From Symbiodinium natans (taxonomy: Eukaryota; Sar; Dinophyceae; Suessiales; Symbiodiniaceae), in the NCBI GenBank assembly GCA_905221605.1, contig CAJNDS010002355.1:408782-472781 (forward strand): a DNA stretch of 64,000 bases. Direction: 5' to 3'. Of the stretch, positions 26,111 to 36,929 are shown one piece after another (within the stretch, counting starts at the first letter, position 1; each line of letters begins with the position of its first letter). The notes beneath the pieces were generated by a model. The model had not been told where the DNA came from. It saw only the letters and a list, made by a program, of their open reading frames with translations, and searched no databases. The position numbers and the translations under genes are program-made.

Positions 26111-26211
26111 TGGTGTCTTGATTACACTTGCTTGCTTTCTCTATTCAGACAACGTTTGAACTTCGACAATTCGGTAGCGGCCCGCCGGTGTCAGAAAACT
26201 GCTTTGACTGA

Positions 26212-26386
26212 GTCATCGAGAGCACACATCTCCTTCCGGCAAGCATCACTGGCCCAGACATCCCCATCAGGGCCATCGGTGTTCCTCCATGCTACGAAGA
26301 TGTTAGCCAGAGCTTCGGTTCTGTCATGCCTGGCATGCCTGGCATGCTCGCGGGGTTCCGTCAGATTTGCAGAGGCAGGACTAGCC
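26212..26386 (+). CDS. Exon candidate before CCCTAAA array
   Basis: The frame IESTHLLPASITGPDIPIRA, IGVPPCYEDVSQSFGSVMPG and MPGMLAGFRQICRGR. A second frame is open in the same stretch (ORF 26132-26389). I favour the first by composition. Heptamers (26387-26446) follow. Confidence 0.4.
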
Positions 26387-26446
26387 TAAACCCTAAACCC
26401 TAAACCCTGAACCCTAAACCCTGAACCCTAAACCCTAAACCCTAAG
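26387..26446 (-). repeat. CCCTAAA array
   Basis: About eight units with CCCTGAA variants, upstream of the sulfotransferase start. Confidence 0.85.
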
Positions 26447-26643
26447 CTGTTCCAACGCAGGATGAGTGCCAGACTCCAGGCCTCAGCATGCTGCAGTCGC
26501 GGAGCGACCGTCTTTCGAGCAAGCCATGGGACTCACGCCTGCTGTACCTTTCGTCACAATGGGGTAACATTTTACGTTTTATTTTAAGGGTACTTCAGCC
26601 CAATAAGGAACAGCATTCTTGAATTTACGTAGATATCCCAACC

Positions 26644-28036
26644 ATGAAAACTAGGTACGTTGTGACATACCACAAGAGCGGATCGCAGCTGATGTTCAAG
26701 GTGGTGCAGCGAGCTATGTCGGCTTTGGGCGCAGACCTAGACCGCGACACCTGTGCTGTAGACATCGCATCCAGGAAATACTGGGGCATTCAGCCTCAGA
26801 GCACCCCCTGCAAAGACCTGCCTCCTGATTCACACCACATCCGCCTTAACACTGGTATGGGCTCCGAAACCTGGCAGCAAGAAGTCAGCCGCATACAGAT
26901 TCCCAGCAACGGGCTTCGAATGGTGGTGGAGAAGCGCGACCCGGCCGAGCAGCTGGCTTCAGCATATTGCTACCACAGCAGTGGCCATGAAAACGGAACC
27001 TGGGGCTTCTCGGATAAGTATCCCAAGATTCCCTACGATCATCTCGCAGAGATGGATCTCCGGGATGGAGTGGCTGCAGTTGCCGGGCAGGTATACGCCG
27101 AACTGGACCAAACGGTGTCCCTCTTGTCAGTGCCAGGACTGCATCCACTGGAGGTGCGCTACGAGAACTTCGTCCGCTCTTCCCATGACTTTGACCGTCA
27201 GGCCTTCTTGGGTTTGATAGGGTTTATAGGCTTTATAGGGTTTAGGGTTTATGGGGCTATAGGGCTTATAGGGCCTATAGGGTTTGGGTGTTTAGGGTTT
27301 ATAGGTTTCATCGTTTTGTGCTGGTTGTGGGAAATGCTTCTCCCGACAGAGCACGACAAGCCTCACTTTACAGGTGAAGACCTCAAGCCAGGCAGTGCTT
27401 GATAGTGTAAGCTAAGAGCATCAAGCGCGCTCCAAGCCAAGCGTGTTCTTTAAAGCCGGCAATGATCCCTGGTTCTCTGCGACTCCTCATGCTTCACCTC
27501 CTTGATTTCACCATGTTGTGTACTGATCGAAAGGTGCATGACTTGCTGGAGTTCATGGTTGGCGACCTGGCCACCGAAGACCAGATCCGCGTCGCTGCTC
27601 AAGCTGCGACGGAGGAGGATGGCCATCGCCATGCTCAGTATGTTTCCGAACATGCAGATGATCCCGAATGTGTGAAGGCGGCCGTGGAAGTGCAACAGTC
27701 CCTACCCGAAGTTCAGGGCAAGATCCAGGAGCTCTTTTTTTGTTCTCTCGCGAACGGCGTGGAATTGGAACATCCCACTCTGAAGTTTGTATTGGCTCTA
27801 GACCCTTGAACCCACCTAACCCCCTAAATCCTGCACCTTCAAACTCTTCAGCCCTACCCGAAACCTCTAATCCCTGAACCCTAACTCAGCAATAAACCAC
27901 TCTGAACCCTAAACCCGAAATCCCTAAACCCTGAAAACCCTACCTCAGTATAATTTACCTACAAACCTTAGACCCAACCTGGTGAGCTGCTGCCCTCGTT
28001 CTTCAGGACTACCAGCGACGCCTCGGATACTTGTAG
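26644..28036 (+). CDS. PAPS-dependent sulfotransferase, multi-exon
   Basis: Moves sulfate from PAPS to an acceptor I cannot name. Exon 26644-27211 starts MKTRYVVTYHKSGSQLMFKV, where YHKSGSQLM is the 5'-phosphosulfate binding loop (family form YPKSGTTWL). Residues near 100 give VVEKRDPAEQLASAYCYH, the 3'-phosphate motif (RDP..S.Y). The exon ends at a GT donor before TTTATAGGG repeats. A short piece at 27347-27384 (EHDKPHFTGEDLK) may be an exon. Exon 27534-27710 or a little longer reads VHDLLEFMVGDLATEDQIRV and AAQAATEEDG. The last exon, 28007-28036, gives DYQRRLGYL then TAG, an ending common in this family. The ATG at 26644 is the first in frame, but an upstream exon is possible. Length of about 275 residues fits a compact sulfotransferase. 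Confidence 0.72.
27213..27310 (+). repeat. TTTATAGGG/TTTAGGG array in sulfotransferase intron
   Basis: Begins within bases of the donor. It keeps the reading frame open by chance (peptide of GFIGF repeats), so an intron-blind annotation would fuse it into the protein. Confidence 0.85.
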
Positions 28037-28039
28037 AGC

Positions 28040-28510
28040 CGCAGCTTCTGATGCTCCCAGCTGGTAAAGGTTTTGGGGTTACATCTGTTGGGATCAAGGT
28101 CTCTAAAGGTTCAGGAGAATCAGCATTTTTCGAGTTTACAATTTAGGGACTGACCGCTTGAGATGTGTGACGACTGTAGGAGGCAAACTCATCGGTCCGA
28201 ACAACGGTCCGAATTCTTCGCCACGTGCAGAAAAAGCGAGATTTTGCCAAATGTTCGGCTGTTTGGTTTCGTGCTGTTTCATGTGACGGAGGGCTCTATT
28301 ACTTGTGCTGAGTTGTGAAGCTGCCCGGACGTTTGTGCAGCAAAGGGCTTCAGCATTAGAGGAACCTTGAAAGCTTATTGAATTTAGGGTTTAGGAATAG
28401 GGGGAACCTTTGGGGATATAGACCCTCTGAATAGGAAGGGTTACCTAGGAGAATTGGGAACAGTGGCATAGTGCTAAGGGCCTTTGTGGGGCCTTTCAAG
28501 GTTAATGGTT
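28040..28510. other. 3' flank of the sulfotransferase; intergenic
   Basis: No convincing exon. A sequence with AGGGGGAACCTTTGGGGATA near 28398 resembles family D ends. Confidence 0.35.
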
Positions 28511-28511
28511 C

Positions 28512-28601
28512 GGATGTTCCCCCTTCTCCTAACAGTCCTCAATAGGGAATATAGTACCCCCGATTATGATCTAACGGACTCTTCGTATAGGGGGGAACAT
28601 C
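28512..28601. mobile_element. Family D palindromic element
   Basis: Ends GGATGTTCCCCCTTCTCCT and ATAGGGGGGAACATC pair as inverted repeats; the interior has AACAGTCCTCAATAGGGA. A second copy is at 39513-39620. No coding frame. Confidence 0.6.
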
Positions 28602-29024
28602 GGCTTAAGATACGCACTTCAAGCCGAAGAAGCCACGGACAACCTTGATGTGAAGGAAGCCCTCGGGCCCCCTTTACGACCGATTTCTGGGCTTCGTGGT
28701 GGTTCCTAGTAGTCGATTTCTTAACTTGAAAGTTCAGTCCAGATGCGTCACCCTGAGGACGAAGTGTTCATATATATATATATATGCACACAGAAATATT
28801 TGTTACGTAAATATCTGACATGAGAACGGCCCAGGCTGGCCTGCACCACGTCGGCTGTGCTGGCAAGGTGACCACAGATGAAGCGCTGCCATTGGGTTAT
28901 TGAGGGATTTAGAGGCTCTACAGCAAGGGGCACCTCGCAACTGCTGCAAGTCTTTAGGGCTTCTGGCCTAAACCCTAAACCCTAAACCTGTTGTAGCCCT
29001 GGCCACGCCCAAACTCTGAAGCAG

Positions 29025-32000
29025 GCGCCCAGTGGTGGGCATCGTTGCTACTCCTCTGAAGCTTCCGGGCGAGGCCTCTTTCGATGGCCTCAGCTGCCTG
29101 GCACAAACAGTTTTCATGGGCATATGAGCTCCTCGGCCTGCTCCAACAAAAGCAGTATCCGTGAAGCGTCGGATGGCAAAGCGAGTTTTTTGTGTTTTGA
29201 GCGGCCAGTTTGCACCACGCGATCGGGAGGGGGGTGGGTACCTCATCTCATCTTATGCCACGGGTACGATTGTTGACAGCTGCAGCGCCCTGGTGCAAGA
29301 AACTTAAACTAGGCTGGATTTGGAACACCTACGTGGAGAGTCTCTACGACGCTGGTGCCGAGGCTGTGCCCACAACCCCTAAGCAAAGCTTCAGAAGGCA
29401 GACCATCGCGGCACCCTCCCAGCCGGCGTGTCATGAAAGTTGAAGGCAGGGAGTACACCCTAAACCCTAAACCCTAAACCCTAAACCCTAAACCCACTCA
29501 AGGCTGCTCTGCTCGAGAGGTGGTTCCGCTGATACCTCACAGTGGGCCGGCGCAGCTGAAGGAGGCTTTGGAGCAGGACGGGGCCGGGAGATTTCGCTTC
29601 CGTGGGCTCTTTCGCCCCGCGTAATTAAACTGGCAGTGTGGCTTCTCTACGGGTTCGCTCTGTGCGTAGGACAGCTTTCAGTTCAGTGAGAAACCTGGGG
29701 TGTGTGTTGGGAAATGTGCCCAGGGCATTTTGAGTCAAGGTGAGGGTGGATCCTCAAAAAAGTTTCAACCTTCTCAGCAAGGCGTAAACTCACAGAACCC
29801 GCCGATGTTTCTCAGATTCCTCAGACTTCTGAGTTGAGCAGCGGCAGCTTTTGCACACACCTCGCTCAGCCGACTGAGAGACCGTCTCAAACCCCATGCG
29901 TGGCTGCGTAGACTTCCTTCCCTAAACCCTAAGTGGGGGTTTACGAAAATAGGGGACCCCTAGCAGGGTCTCCTTATAATAATGACCCCCAAGAAGGTAC
30001 CCCTAATATCGTAAACCTCTCCAAAGTTCTTCCCCAGCAACTCGTTCAGGTGGATGCTGTGCTGTGGACAGGCTCCTTGGTCGGACTTGTGCTTTACCGT
30101 CCTAGAGCCGGGCTGTTGATCCCCTCTCCCTTCTGGCCCTAATCTTGATCTGCCCCGCCAAGAAGATAGGGACCTTGTTAGGTGTAAGAATCCTTGCACA
30201 TGGGTTGGCATTCGCTCCATCTCCAAGTAGTCCAGTGAGAGTGACATACGTAGCATCAACGTTGATCTCCCTTCTTGCCTGGCAACCCCTGGGCATCCCC
30301 CCATGTGCACTCGCGCAGGCGGCGAGGACCATGCTCTGCCAGGGTTCGGGTGCTGCGCCGTAGGGATTCCGGGACTTTGTTACCTTGCTTCCTGAGGAAG
30401 AACCAGCAATTTCATGTGGCTTGTGGCCTTACGGTGTCAGAACAGTGTGTTGAGTCCACTTGCTACTTCTCGATTTCGAGCTGTGGGGTCTGGCATGGGG
30501 CGGCTGGCAGGGGGGCTTGTTCTTGTTCTGCATTGGGACGGGAGAGGGGGGGACGGGAAGGGAACCTCTCACACCTTCTGTAAAGAATCGTAGCACACAC
30601 TCAAAGGTATGGGTCATGTCCGAGAAATTCCCGCACGTCCGCAGGACGACCCCGGTGTTCACGGGGCGACCTATCCAGACGTCATGATGGGCTCTCTTCA
30701 GGCAGAGGGTCAAGTCCAGCCTGAAAGCGCTCGAAAGAAGCACCTGGGAGTTCCTGCGTTGTACCCTGAACCCTAAAACCACAAAACTCACAAAGTCTAA
30801 ATCATCGTCGTCAAACCCGAAACCCCTAAAGCCTCGGCTTCCTGCTTCTCTGTGCAGGTGATTTACGATCACATCAAGGCCAAGAGCACTATGCCGCTCT
30901 GGGCCACCTGCCAGGGCTTCCAGGCATTCCCTCCAACCCTTATAAACCCTCATAAACCTCATAAACCTTATAAGCCCTTATAAATAAACCTTTACAAGGC
31001 CTTAAACCCTTATAAACCCGTACAAGCCCTTAAGCCCTTAGGCCCTTAAGCCTTTAAGCACCAAACCCTAAACCCTAAGGATGGTGGAGAGTCTTTGCTT
31101 ATACAGGGTTTGTGGCTTACTGACAGCATGTGACAGACTTGTTGAGTGGATATGTACTTATTACTTGGTGCTGGAGTAGTCACCGTCACCACTGCCACTG
31201 CAGCAGCTATAAACGGACTGAAAGATCCCTGCAGGCCTTGTGTGTTCTTGCCGCAGACGAAGCTTTGGCTGCCATAAAAGCTGTTGGTGCCACTGTTTTT
31301 GTGAGATAACTCAGTGACTTCGGGGAGCACGCAGGGTTAACGTGCGAGGCTTTTGTTCTGCAGGTCCGCGAGGCTTGCCAGTATATAGTATATAGTAAAT
31401 CGTATATGGTATATAGTACTCGTTGTCCATAACGACATCGCTTTTTGAGAGGGCTGTCGAAGGAGCCATCATCATCTTTTGGTCTTTTAGAATTTGCCCC
31501 TGAGTTTGCCACGAATGGAGTCGATGCTGCAATACTTAAGCGCGCGAGAGGTGCACAGTAGCATCAGGGCGGTGAGATGCAGCTGAGACTGCGACCAACA
31601 GTCCTCATTCAATGCTACGAGGGCGACGTCGCCCCTTTCTGGATTAAATCACGGTTTTGAACTGATGGAAGTCCGAAATCCCGAGTGCTGCAATGAGATG
31701 GCTCAGAGGACCCCAAGATCGTGGTGCCCACCTATGGAACACTGGGAACTGCAGTGTCGCTGCGCCGCGGCTTCTACTTGAGCATGTACACATATGAATG
31801 GCTACTCATTCCGAAGCTATGGTTCATAGCGGGCACCAAGAAAGGACCCACAATCTAAATCATATGATGAACCTCTAGACATGGGCCCACTGCAGGCACA
31901 GTGAGACACAGTGAGACCAACTGGGCCTTTCACATTAACAAGGGCGTGTTTCGGCACTCTGCTGCAGACCCTAAACCCCTGGACATAGAAAGCAGTGTAG

Positions 32001-33592
32001 GCCATTGAAACCTTCGCACTTGTGCACTTATGAGACATCATTGCATGTCTACGAAGTACCGGATGCATGGGCGGTACTTCATCGGGAGCCAGCGCCCCAA
32101 TGAACTCAGAACCTTGAAACCCCATAGATTGTTTTGGGTGTGCTCGGCAGGTCGCGCGCTACTAAGCGCACAGTAGTGTGAGGACATGCCCACCCCAAGG
32201 CCACCCAATCACAACTCGCAATGCGAGCCAAACCAGAGCCAGCCCAAAACAAGCCAAAGCCATTCCAAATTCGCGTGTAATCATGTGTGGTGAACGTTTG
32301 AGACGCTTGGCAAACTTAAGACACTTGGGACTTTGTGGTCACTGGGGACACTTTTGGGACATGGGGATGCTTGGGAACCTTCGGTAAACTTTTTGGCAAG
32401 CTTTCGGCGAACTTTCAAGGCACTTAAAGAAACCGGACACTTGGAATGCTTGGGACACTTCGGATTTGCGCTTGGTTCATTTGCGGAAATTTATAGGATT
32501 CGGGAATCCACAGGTCACTTGGGAGACTGTGGCAAAGTGTTGGCCAACAAAAGGTTGTTGGAACCAGATTCAAAAGATGATTGGTCGCGCCAAAAACCGG
32601 CTTTTTGAGGCAAGGAAACACCAAAAAAGGTACGTTTTTGGCACGGGGCACTTCCCAAAAAGCAATGTTTAGGGTTAAGGGTTTAGGGTTTAGGGTTTCT
32701 GTAAGCCCCAAACTTAAACAACCCTGGCCTGAGGCGCTTCACAGCAGGCGCGAACTCTTCGCGCCTACTTCACTCCGCACCTCCAGAGGCGTGCCTATAG
32801 TTTTTTGTTAGGATGCTCTCCGCTACTTGAAGGTTCATGTTAACTATTAGCCCAAAACTGCAATGCTTGGTTTATGATTACAGTTATACTTGGGTTACTA
32901 AGTGCCATGAACCTCCAAGTAGAAACAGGCGGAGAAGCGCACCAGGAATTCGAGCCATGTTGAGCATGGCTTAAGGGAGCAGAAGCAGTACCACCGGAAA
33001 TAGCAGGAACAGGAGCAGAAAAGGCTGCAACAGAAACAGCAGGAACAGGATCAGAAGAAGCAGCACCAGAAAAAAAGCAGAATGCAGTTGCCGTATTTGA
33101 GACTGCCAAAACTATAACTACCGGGGCCCGAGTAGCCTTGTCCCAGATCATCCAAGCATGGTATAAGCTCCTCGAACATGGAACCACACCACCCAACGCA
33201 AAGACTCAAAGCTCCTGAGCCTGTCAGAAACCAGACCCTCTGAGGCGGAAGTATCAACAAAGTGTGTGTCTAACAAGCCTGAGAACCCAAAACCCTGAGC
33301 TCTAGATCCCCCTGAACCCTAAACGTTGCACCAGAAATGCAACCGTAAATCCCGAGCACAGAAAGCCTAAATGATTTCCAGGTACTATTGTCACCAAAGT
33401 ATTCATTCAAGCAACCAGGCCCTTTGTGAACTCTACGTGCAGCCTGCACCAAACCAAAATCCGAACCTCAAACCCCATACCCGAAAGTCTAAACTCCAAA
33501 CCCCACACCCTCTATAGATATTTATTTATTTATTTATTCATTTATTTTATATTTATTTATTCTTTATGTATATATATATATAGAGAGAGAGA

Positions 33593-33633
<41 letters not shown>

Positions 33634-35740
33634 CCAAACCGAAAGCTCGGAGGTCTTTCTGGAGCTGGGCCGCCGAAGCTTGGACTAAAGTGACGAAAAT
33701 TGGCCCCCCAAGTTATTGGCACCTCAATCCATAAGGTTTTGGCTTCAACCCTAAACCCCACACCCGACATAGCCTAACAGACTGTTATTGAGCTGCCTCT
33801 GTGACACTGCGACATTCTTGGGCGGTTTTTGCTCAGTCAGCCACCGGACTTACGCTCCGGCCCGCTCCCCACAAAAAGACGAGAGCAAGCTTCCGCGGCA
33901 CCCGCCCCCAAGAGTTGCCGTGCAGAACCCTAGGACTCCCTAAAACGCCTGACATTTGAGCCCTGAAGCTTTGATGTTTGTTGCCCAGAAGCTTCTGAAC
34001 TCTTGATTCCACCTTTCTAGTTAACGACTGTGGTTTCCTCACTTGGCCGGCATCCCAGGAAATTCTACATTGAATTTCCATTCTTATGGCGTCCTGGCGC
34101 AGACCTTCCACGAGGCTCCCGCACAGGGTCGAACATAGGTTGGCCTCTTTCCCTAGGGCCCAGGGGCTCCCTGTACCTTTCGTACCAGTAGTATATATAC
34201 TTGGGCGTTAAAACTACTGTATAGGAACCCCTGTAAGGCCCAAGTACTTACCATGCAGGCACATGAATCCTTAAACCGATTGGTAAGCTAGTGCTAAAGG
34301 AAGTCCGCTTAGCCCCAAAGGGAGAAACGGAACATCATGAATTTCCCAAGGATGCGCAGCAACTGAATCTAATCTTGGGTGGTTTACGCATTTGGGGTTC
34401 GCTAAATTCGCTAAATCTAAGGGCCCGGGTATTAGAATCACCCTAAGAAAGGGATCATGGGATCAGGATTAAGAGAACATGACGCGATGTTGAGGCCAAG
34501 GTTCCCAATTTCCAGCTCCTCGCCACGGACACAGACAGTCATGGGCAGGCGCGCACCTTCATTCTGGTTCTGCAAAGGGGCTCAAGTTGCACATGAGCTG
34601 CCCACCATGGTGGTGGAAAGTATGCAGTTATGTGACCGAAGTGGCGGATTTAGTCCACATCGTCCTCTCCAAGTAGGGGCTCCAAGAGCCGGTTACATCG
34701 GTTCAAAGCCCACTGCCGTGATCTGGGGGGTTTCCGAATTTGTTGGTACCTTCTTGGGGCCCTTACTTTCTGGGAACCTGCTGTTTGGGTTCCCTTTTGT
34801 AGGGGTCGCTTATTTTCGTGAACCACTATTTTGGATTATCTTGGCAGGTCTTTGCGTCCTTGATGGAGCATAGCGAGCTGCCAATGTTTGCCTCACAGTT
34901 CCACCCGGCTCTCCGGCTGCAGAAGGTAAAGCCCTTAATGTATAAGTGCAAGACGGCAAGCTTTCGACTGCACTTGCTTATTTTGTTTAGATATAGGTAA
35001 GCAAAATCAATAAATATATATATATATATAGATAGATATGTATTTATTTATTTATTTGTTTATATTTATATTTATACATATGTATACATATACGTATATG
35101 TGGGCGCACCACTACCAAAGGAGCTCTATTACTTCCTGGATCCTGACAGCGCTGAGCAGAATCCGGCCATCCGGCACGCTGTGGAAGCCAACCGGTACTT
35201 CATGCGCTTTTTTGTGCAGGACCCTTTCTTCTCTTCCTGTTTTGGACAGGATTTAGGGTTTAGGCGGGTTTAGGGCTTAGGGTTCATGGCTTAATGTTTA
35301 GGACTTAGGGTTTAGTGACCCTTGACATGGCACTCATCAGGTGGCAGCTTGTAAGATTTGCAGCAACAACAACGCACTCTGGGTTCACGCTCAGGGCCAT
35401 CCGGGCTCACCGCATAGGCTCCGACGGCTTGCTTGCCAGGCCCTGCTGCCGAAAATAACCCCCAAAGGCCTGGCTGCCGTCGGATACTAGACCTCCAAAA
35501 CCCCCAGAATCAAGGTAAACTGGGGGCTCTTCAGCATCACTTCTGGCTCATACAGTAGCTTTTTTTAAACTTGAGCTCGGAAGGCGTAGAATGCGTCACT
35601 TGCAAGCCCTGCAGGAAGCAGCAAAGAATGCTGCAACCAACCACGCCGACACCAAAACGCCTCTGAGCCTCGGCACCAAGAGTCATGCAGGTGCTCGACA
35701 TGAAGCACGCAAGGCCAAAACCTTCAATCAAGCCCGTTGA
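29025..35740 (+). CDS. GGH: Gamma-glutamyl hydrolase (peptidase C26), multi-exon
   Basis: The family cuts gamma-linked glutamate tails from folates. Exons in order: 29025-29068 (RPVVGIVATPLKLPG), 29313-29362 (WIWNTYVESLYDAGAE), 29520-29576 (VVPLIPHSGPAQLKEALEQ), 30050-30079 (VDAVLWTGS), 30858-30923 (VIYDHIKAKSTMPLWATCQG; the Cys is the nucleophile), 31235-about 31279 (ALCVLAADEALAAIK), about 31600-31690 (LNHGFELMEVRNPE), 34848-34907 (VFASLMEHSELPMFASQFHP), 35121-35219 (ELYYFLDPDSAEQ), 35615-35740 (EAAKNAATNHADTK, then TGA). Joining 34907 to 35121 over a GC donor restores the HPE triad. Donors are GC (29069, 29363, 30924, 34908) and GA (29577, 35220). One or two exons before 34848 and any signal peptide are missing. 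The nucleophile motif is ATCQGF, not the usual GTCLGF. Confidence 0.78.
29456..29495 (-). repeat. CCCTAAA array before GGH exon
   Basis: Five to six units, 25 bases before the acceptor of exon 29520. Confidence 0.85.
29934..30018. mobile_element. Family B element inside a GGH intron
   Basis: Starts GTGGGGGTTTACGAAAATAG and ends CCCTAATATCGTAAACCTC. It lies between GGH exons ending 29576 and starting 30050, so it is intronic. The right end is only 31 bases from the exon. Confidence 0.8.
30608..30775 (+). CDS. Exon candidate inside GGH span
   Basis: The frame MGHVREIPARPQDDPGVHGA continues TYPDVMMGSLQAEGQVQPES and ARKKHLGVPALYPEP. It may be the missing GGH segment between the VDAVLW and VIYDHI exons, or antisense noise. 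A 177-codon minus frame overlaps. Confidence 0.35.
31707..31858 (+). CDS. Exon candidate inside GGH span
   Basis: The frame EDPKIVVPTYGTLGTAVSLR continues RGFYLSMYTYEWLLIPKLWF and IAGTKKGPTI before TAA. Very protein-like. I cannot align it to GGH with confidence. It could be the stretch between the NHGFEL and VFASLM exons. Confidence 0.4.
32250..32600 (+). repeat. Degenerate GACACTTGGGA-type repeats
   Basis: Words such as GACACTTGGGAC, GGGGACACTTTTGGGACA and GGACACTTGGAATGCTTGGG recur with irregular spacing inside the GGH intron. Confidence 0.45.
32824..32922. mobile_element. Family A element inside GGH span
   Basis: Starts TACTTGAAGGTTCATG and ends CCATGAACCTCCAAGTA. The inner arms share TTGGGTTACTAAGT and the like with the 5689 copy. 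Confidence 0.75.
32923..33220 (+). CDS. Ambiguous low-complexity frame
   Basis: Directly after the family A element, two frames are open. One is Ala/Glu-rich (GAEAVPPEIAGTGAEKAATE, later VFETAKTITTGARVALSQII and QAWYKLLEHG, ending in TGA); the other is Gln/Lys-rich (QEQEQKRLQQKQQEQDQKKQ) with an internal TAG. Codon-level repeats may explain both. A real coiled-coil exon is possible. Confidence 0.3.
33515..33632. repeat. TTTA and GA microsatellites
   Basis: TTTA repeats, then TA, then GA repeats. Confidence 0.9.
34725..34824. mobile_element. Family B element, reverse copy, in GGH intron
   Basis: Reads as the reverse complement of the 29934 copy: GGGGGGTTTCCGAATTTG, GGTACCTTCTTGGGGCCC, and ends TAGGGGTCGCTTATTTTCGT then GAACC. 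It stops 23 bases before the exon at 34848. It is the second copy in the same gene, in opposite orientation. Confidence 0.72.
34998..35100. repeat. AT microsatellite in GGH intron
   Basis: TA, GATA, TTTA and TATACG repeats, ending 20 bases before the exon at 35121. Confidence 0.9.
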
Positions 35741-35754
35741 TGTGGAAAAGTGTA

Positions 35755-35918
35755 TAATCTTCATACCTATACATATATACATAATCATAATAATAACAAT
35801 AAAAATGACAATAATACTAACAATAATAAGAATAGTAATAATACTGATGATGATAATAACTATCTGCTAACAAGTTGAAAGTACGATATATATATATATA
35901 TATATATATAACAAAAAA

Positions 35919-35953
<35 letters not shown>

Positions 35954-36045
35954 ATAATAATAATAATCATAACAATACTAATAATAACATTCTGCCGAAA
36001 AATAAGACAGAGAGAGAGAGAGAGATATATATATATATATGGGTC
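35755..36045. repeat. AT/AAT/TAG/GA microsatellite cluster
   Basis: Begins 15 bases after the GGH stop. Successive runs of AATAAT, TA, TAG (about 10 units), AAT, GA and TA. Confidence 0.9.
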
Positions 36046-36084
36046 ACCGCCTATAGCGGTTCCCCTGTGTTTTTGCACATTCCC

Positions 36085-36760
36085 TTAAACCATCTAACCA
36101 AAAACCCCTCAAACCATTAAACCATTAAACCATTAAACCATTAAACCATTAAACCATTAAACCAATGGTTTCCCCCATATGAGAATCCCCTTAACCATTA
36201 ATTAAACCATTAAACCATTAAACCAATGGTCTCCCCCCCAAACCATTAAACCATTAAACCATTAAACCATACCATTAACCCATTAAACCAATGGTTTCCC
36301 GCTTCTGAAAATCCCCTAAACCATTAATTAACCCATAAAACCAATGGTTTCCCGCTTCTGAAAATCCCCTAAACCATTAAACCATTAAACCATTAAACCA
36401 TTAAACCATTAAACCATTAAACCATTAAACCATTAAACCAATGGTTTCCCCCTTATGAGAATCCCCTAAACCATTAAACCATTAAACCAATTGTTTCCCC
36501 CATATGAGAATCCCCTAAACCATTAAACCATTTTCATGGCGGGCAACCAGTGGTTTAATGGTTTAATGGTTTAATGGTTTAATGGTTTAATGGTTTCATG
36601 GTTTAATGGTTTAATGGTTTAATGGTTTAAGGGATTTTCATAAGGGGGAAACCATTGGTTTAATGGTTTAATGGTTTAATAGTTTAGGGGATTCTCATAA
36701 GGGGGAAACCATTGGTTTAATGGTTTAATGGTTTATTGGTTAAATGGTTTAATGGTTCTC
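36085..36760. repeat. Octamer AAACCATT minisatellite forming an inverted repeat
   Basis: Left of about 36535 the unit is AAACCATT; right of it the unit is AATGGTTT, its reverse complement. The octamers are broken by spacers AATGGTTTCCCCCATATGAG / AATCCCC on the left and GGGATTTTCATAAGGGGG on the right, which also pair. The whole forms a hairpin of about 670 bases centred on TTTTCATGGCGGGCAACC. Confidence 0.85.
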
Positions 36761-36780
36761 CTGCCGAGGTACCTCTACCG

Positions 36781-36895
36781 CATCTTTTCTGCTCCTAAAG
36801 TTCTGATTCGCAAGCAGTGTCCCCTGTATCCTTTCTGCTCCGAATATTCTGAATCGCAAGCAGTGTCTCCCGTATCTTTTCTGCTCATAAGTATA
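36781..36895 (+). repeat. About 48-base tandem repeat
   Basis: Two full units and a partial third, each with TATCTTTTCTGCTC and ATTCGCAAGCAGTGT-type blocks. Confidence 0.65.
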
Positions 36896-36929
36896 CGTAT
36901 ACTATATGGGGTTGCGCCTTAAACCCTAA

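Noticed and set aside
30429-30962. 177-codon frame on the minus strand
   Set aside because: It overlaps the verified + strand GGH exon at 30858-30923.
36085-36760. CRISPR array
   Set aside because: The octamer repeats have no unique spacers of constant length, and the genome is eukaryotic.
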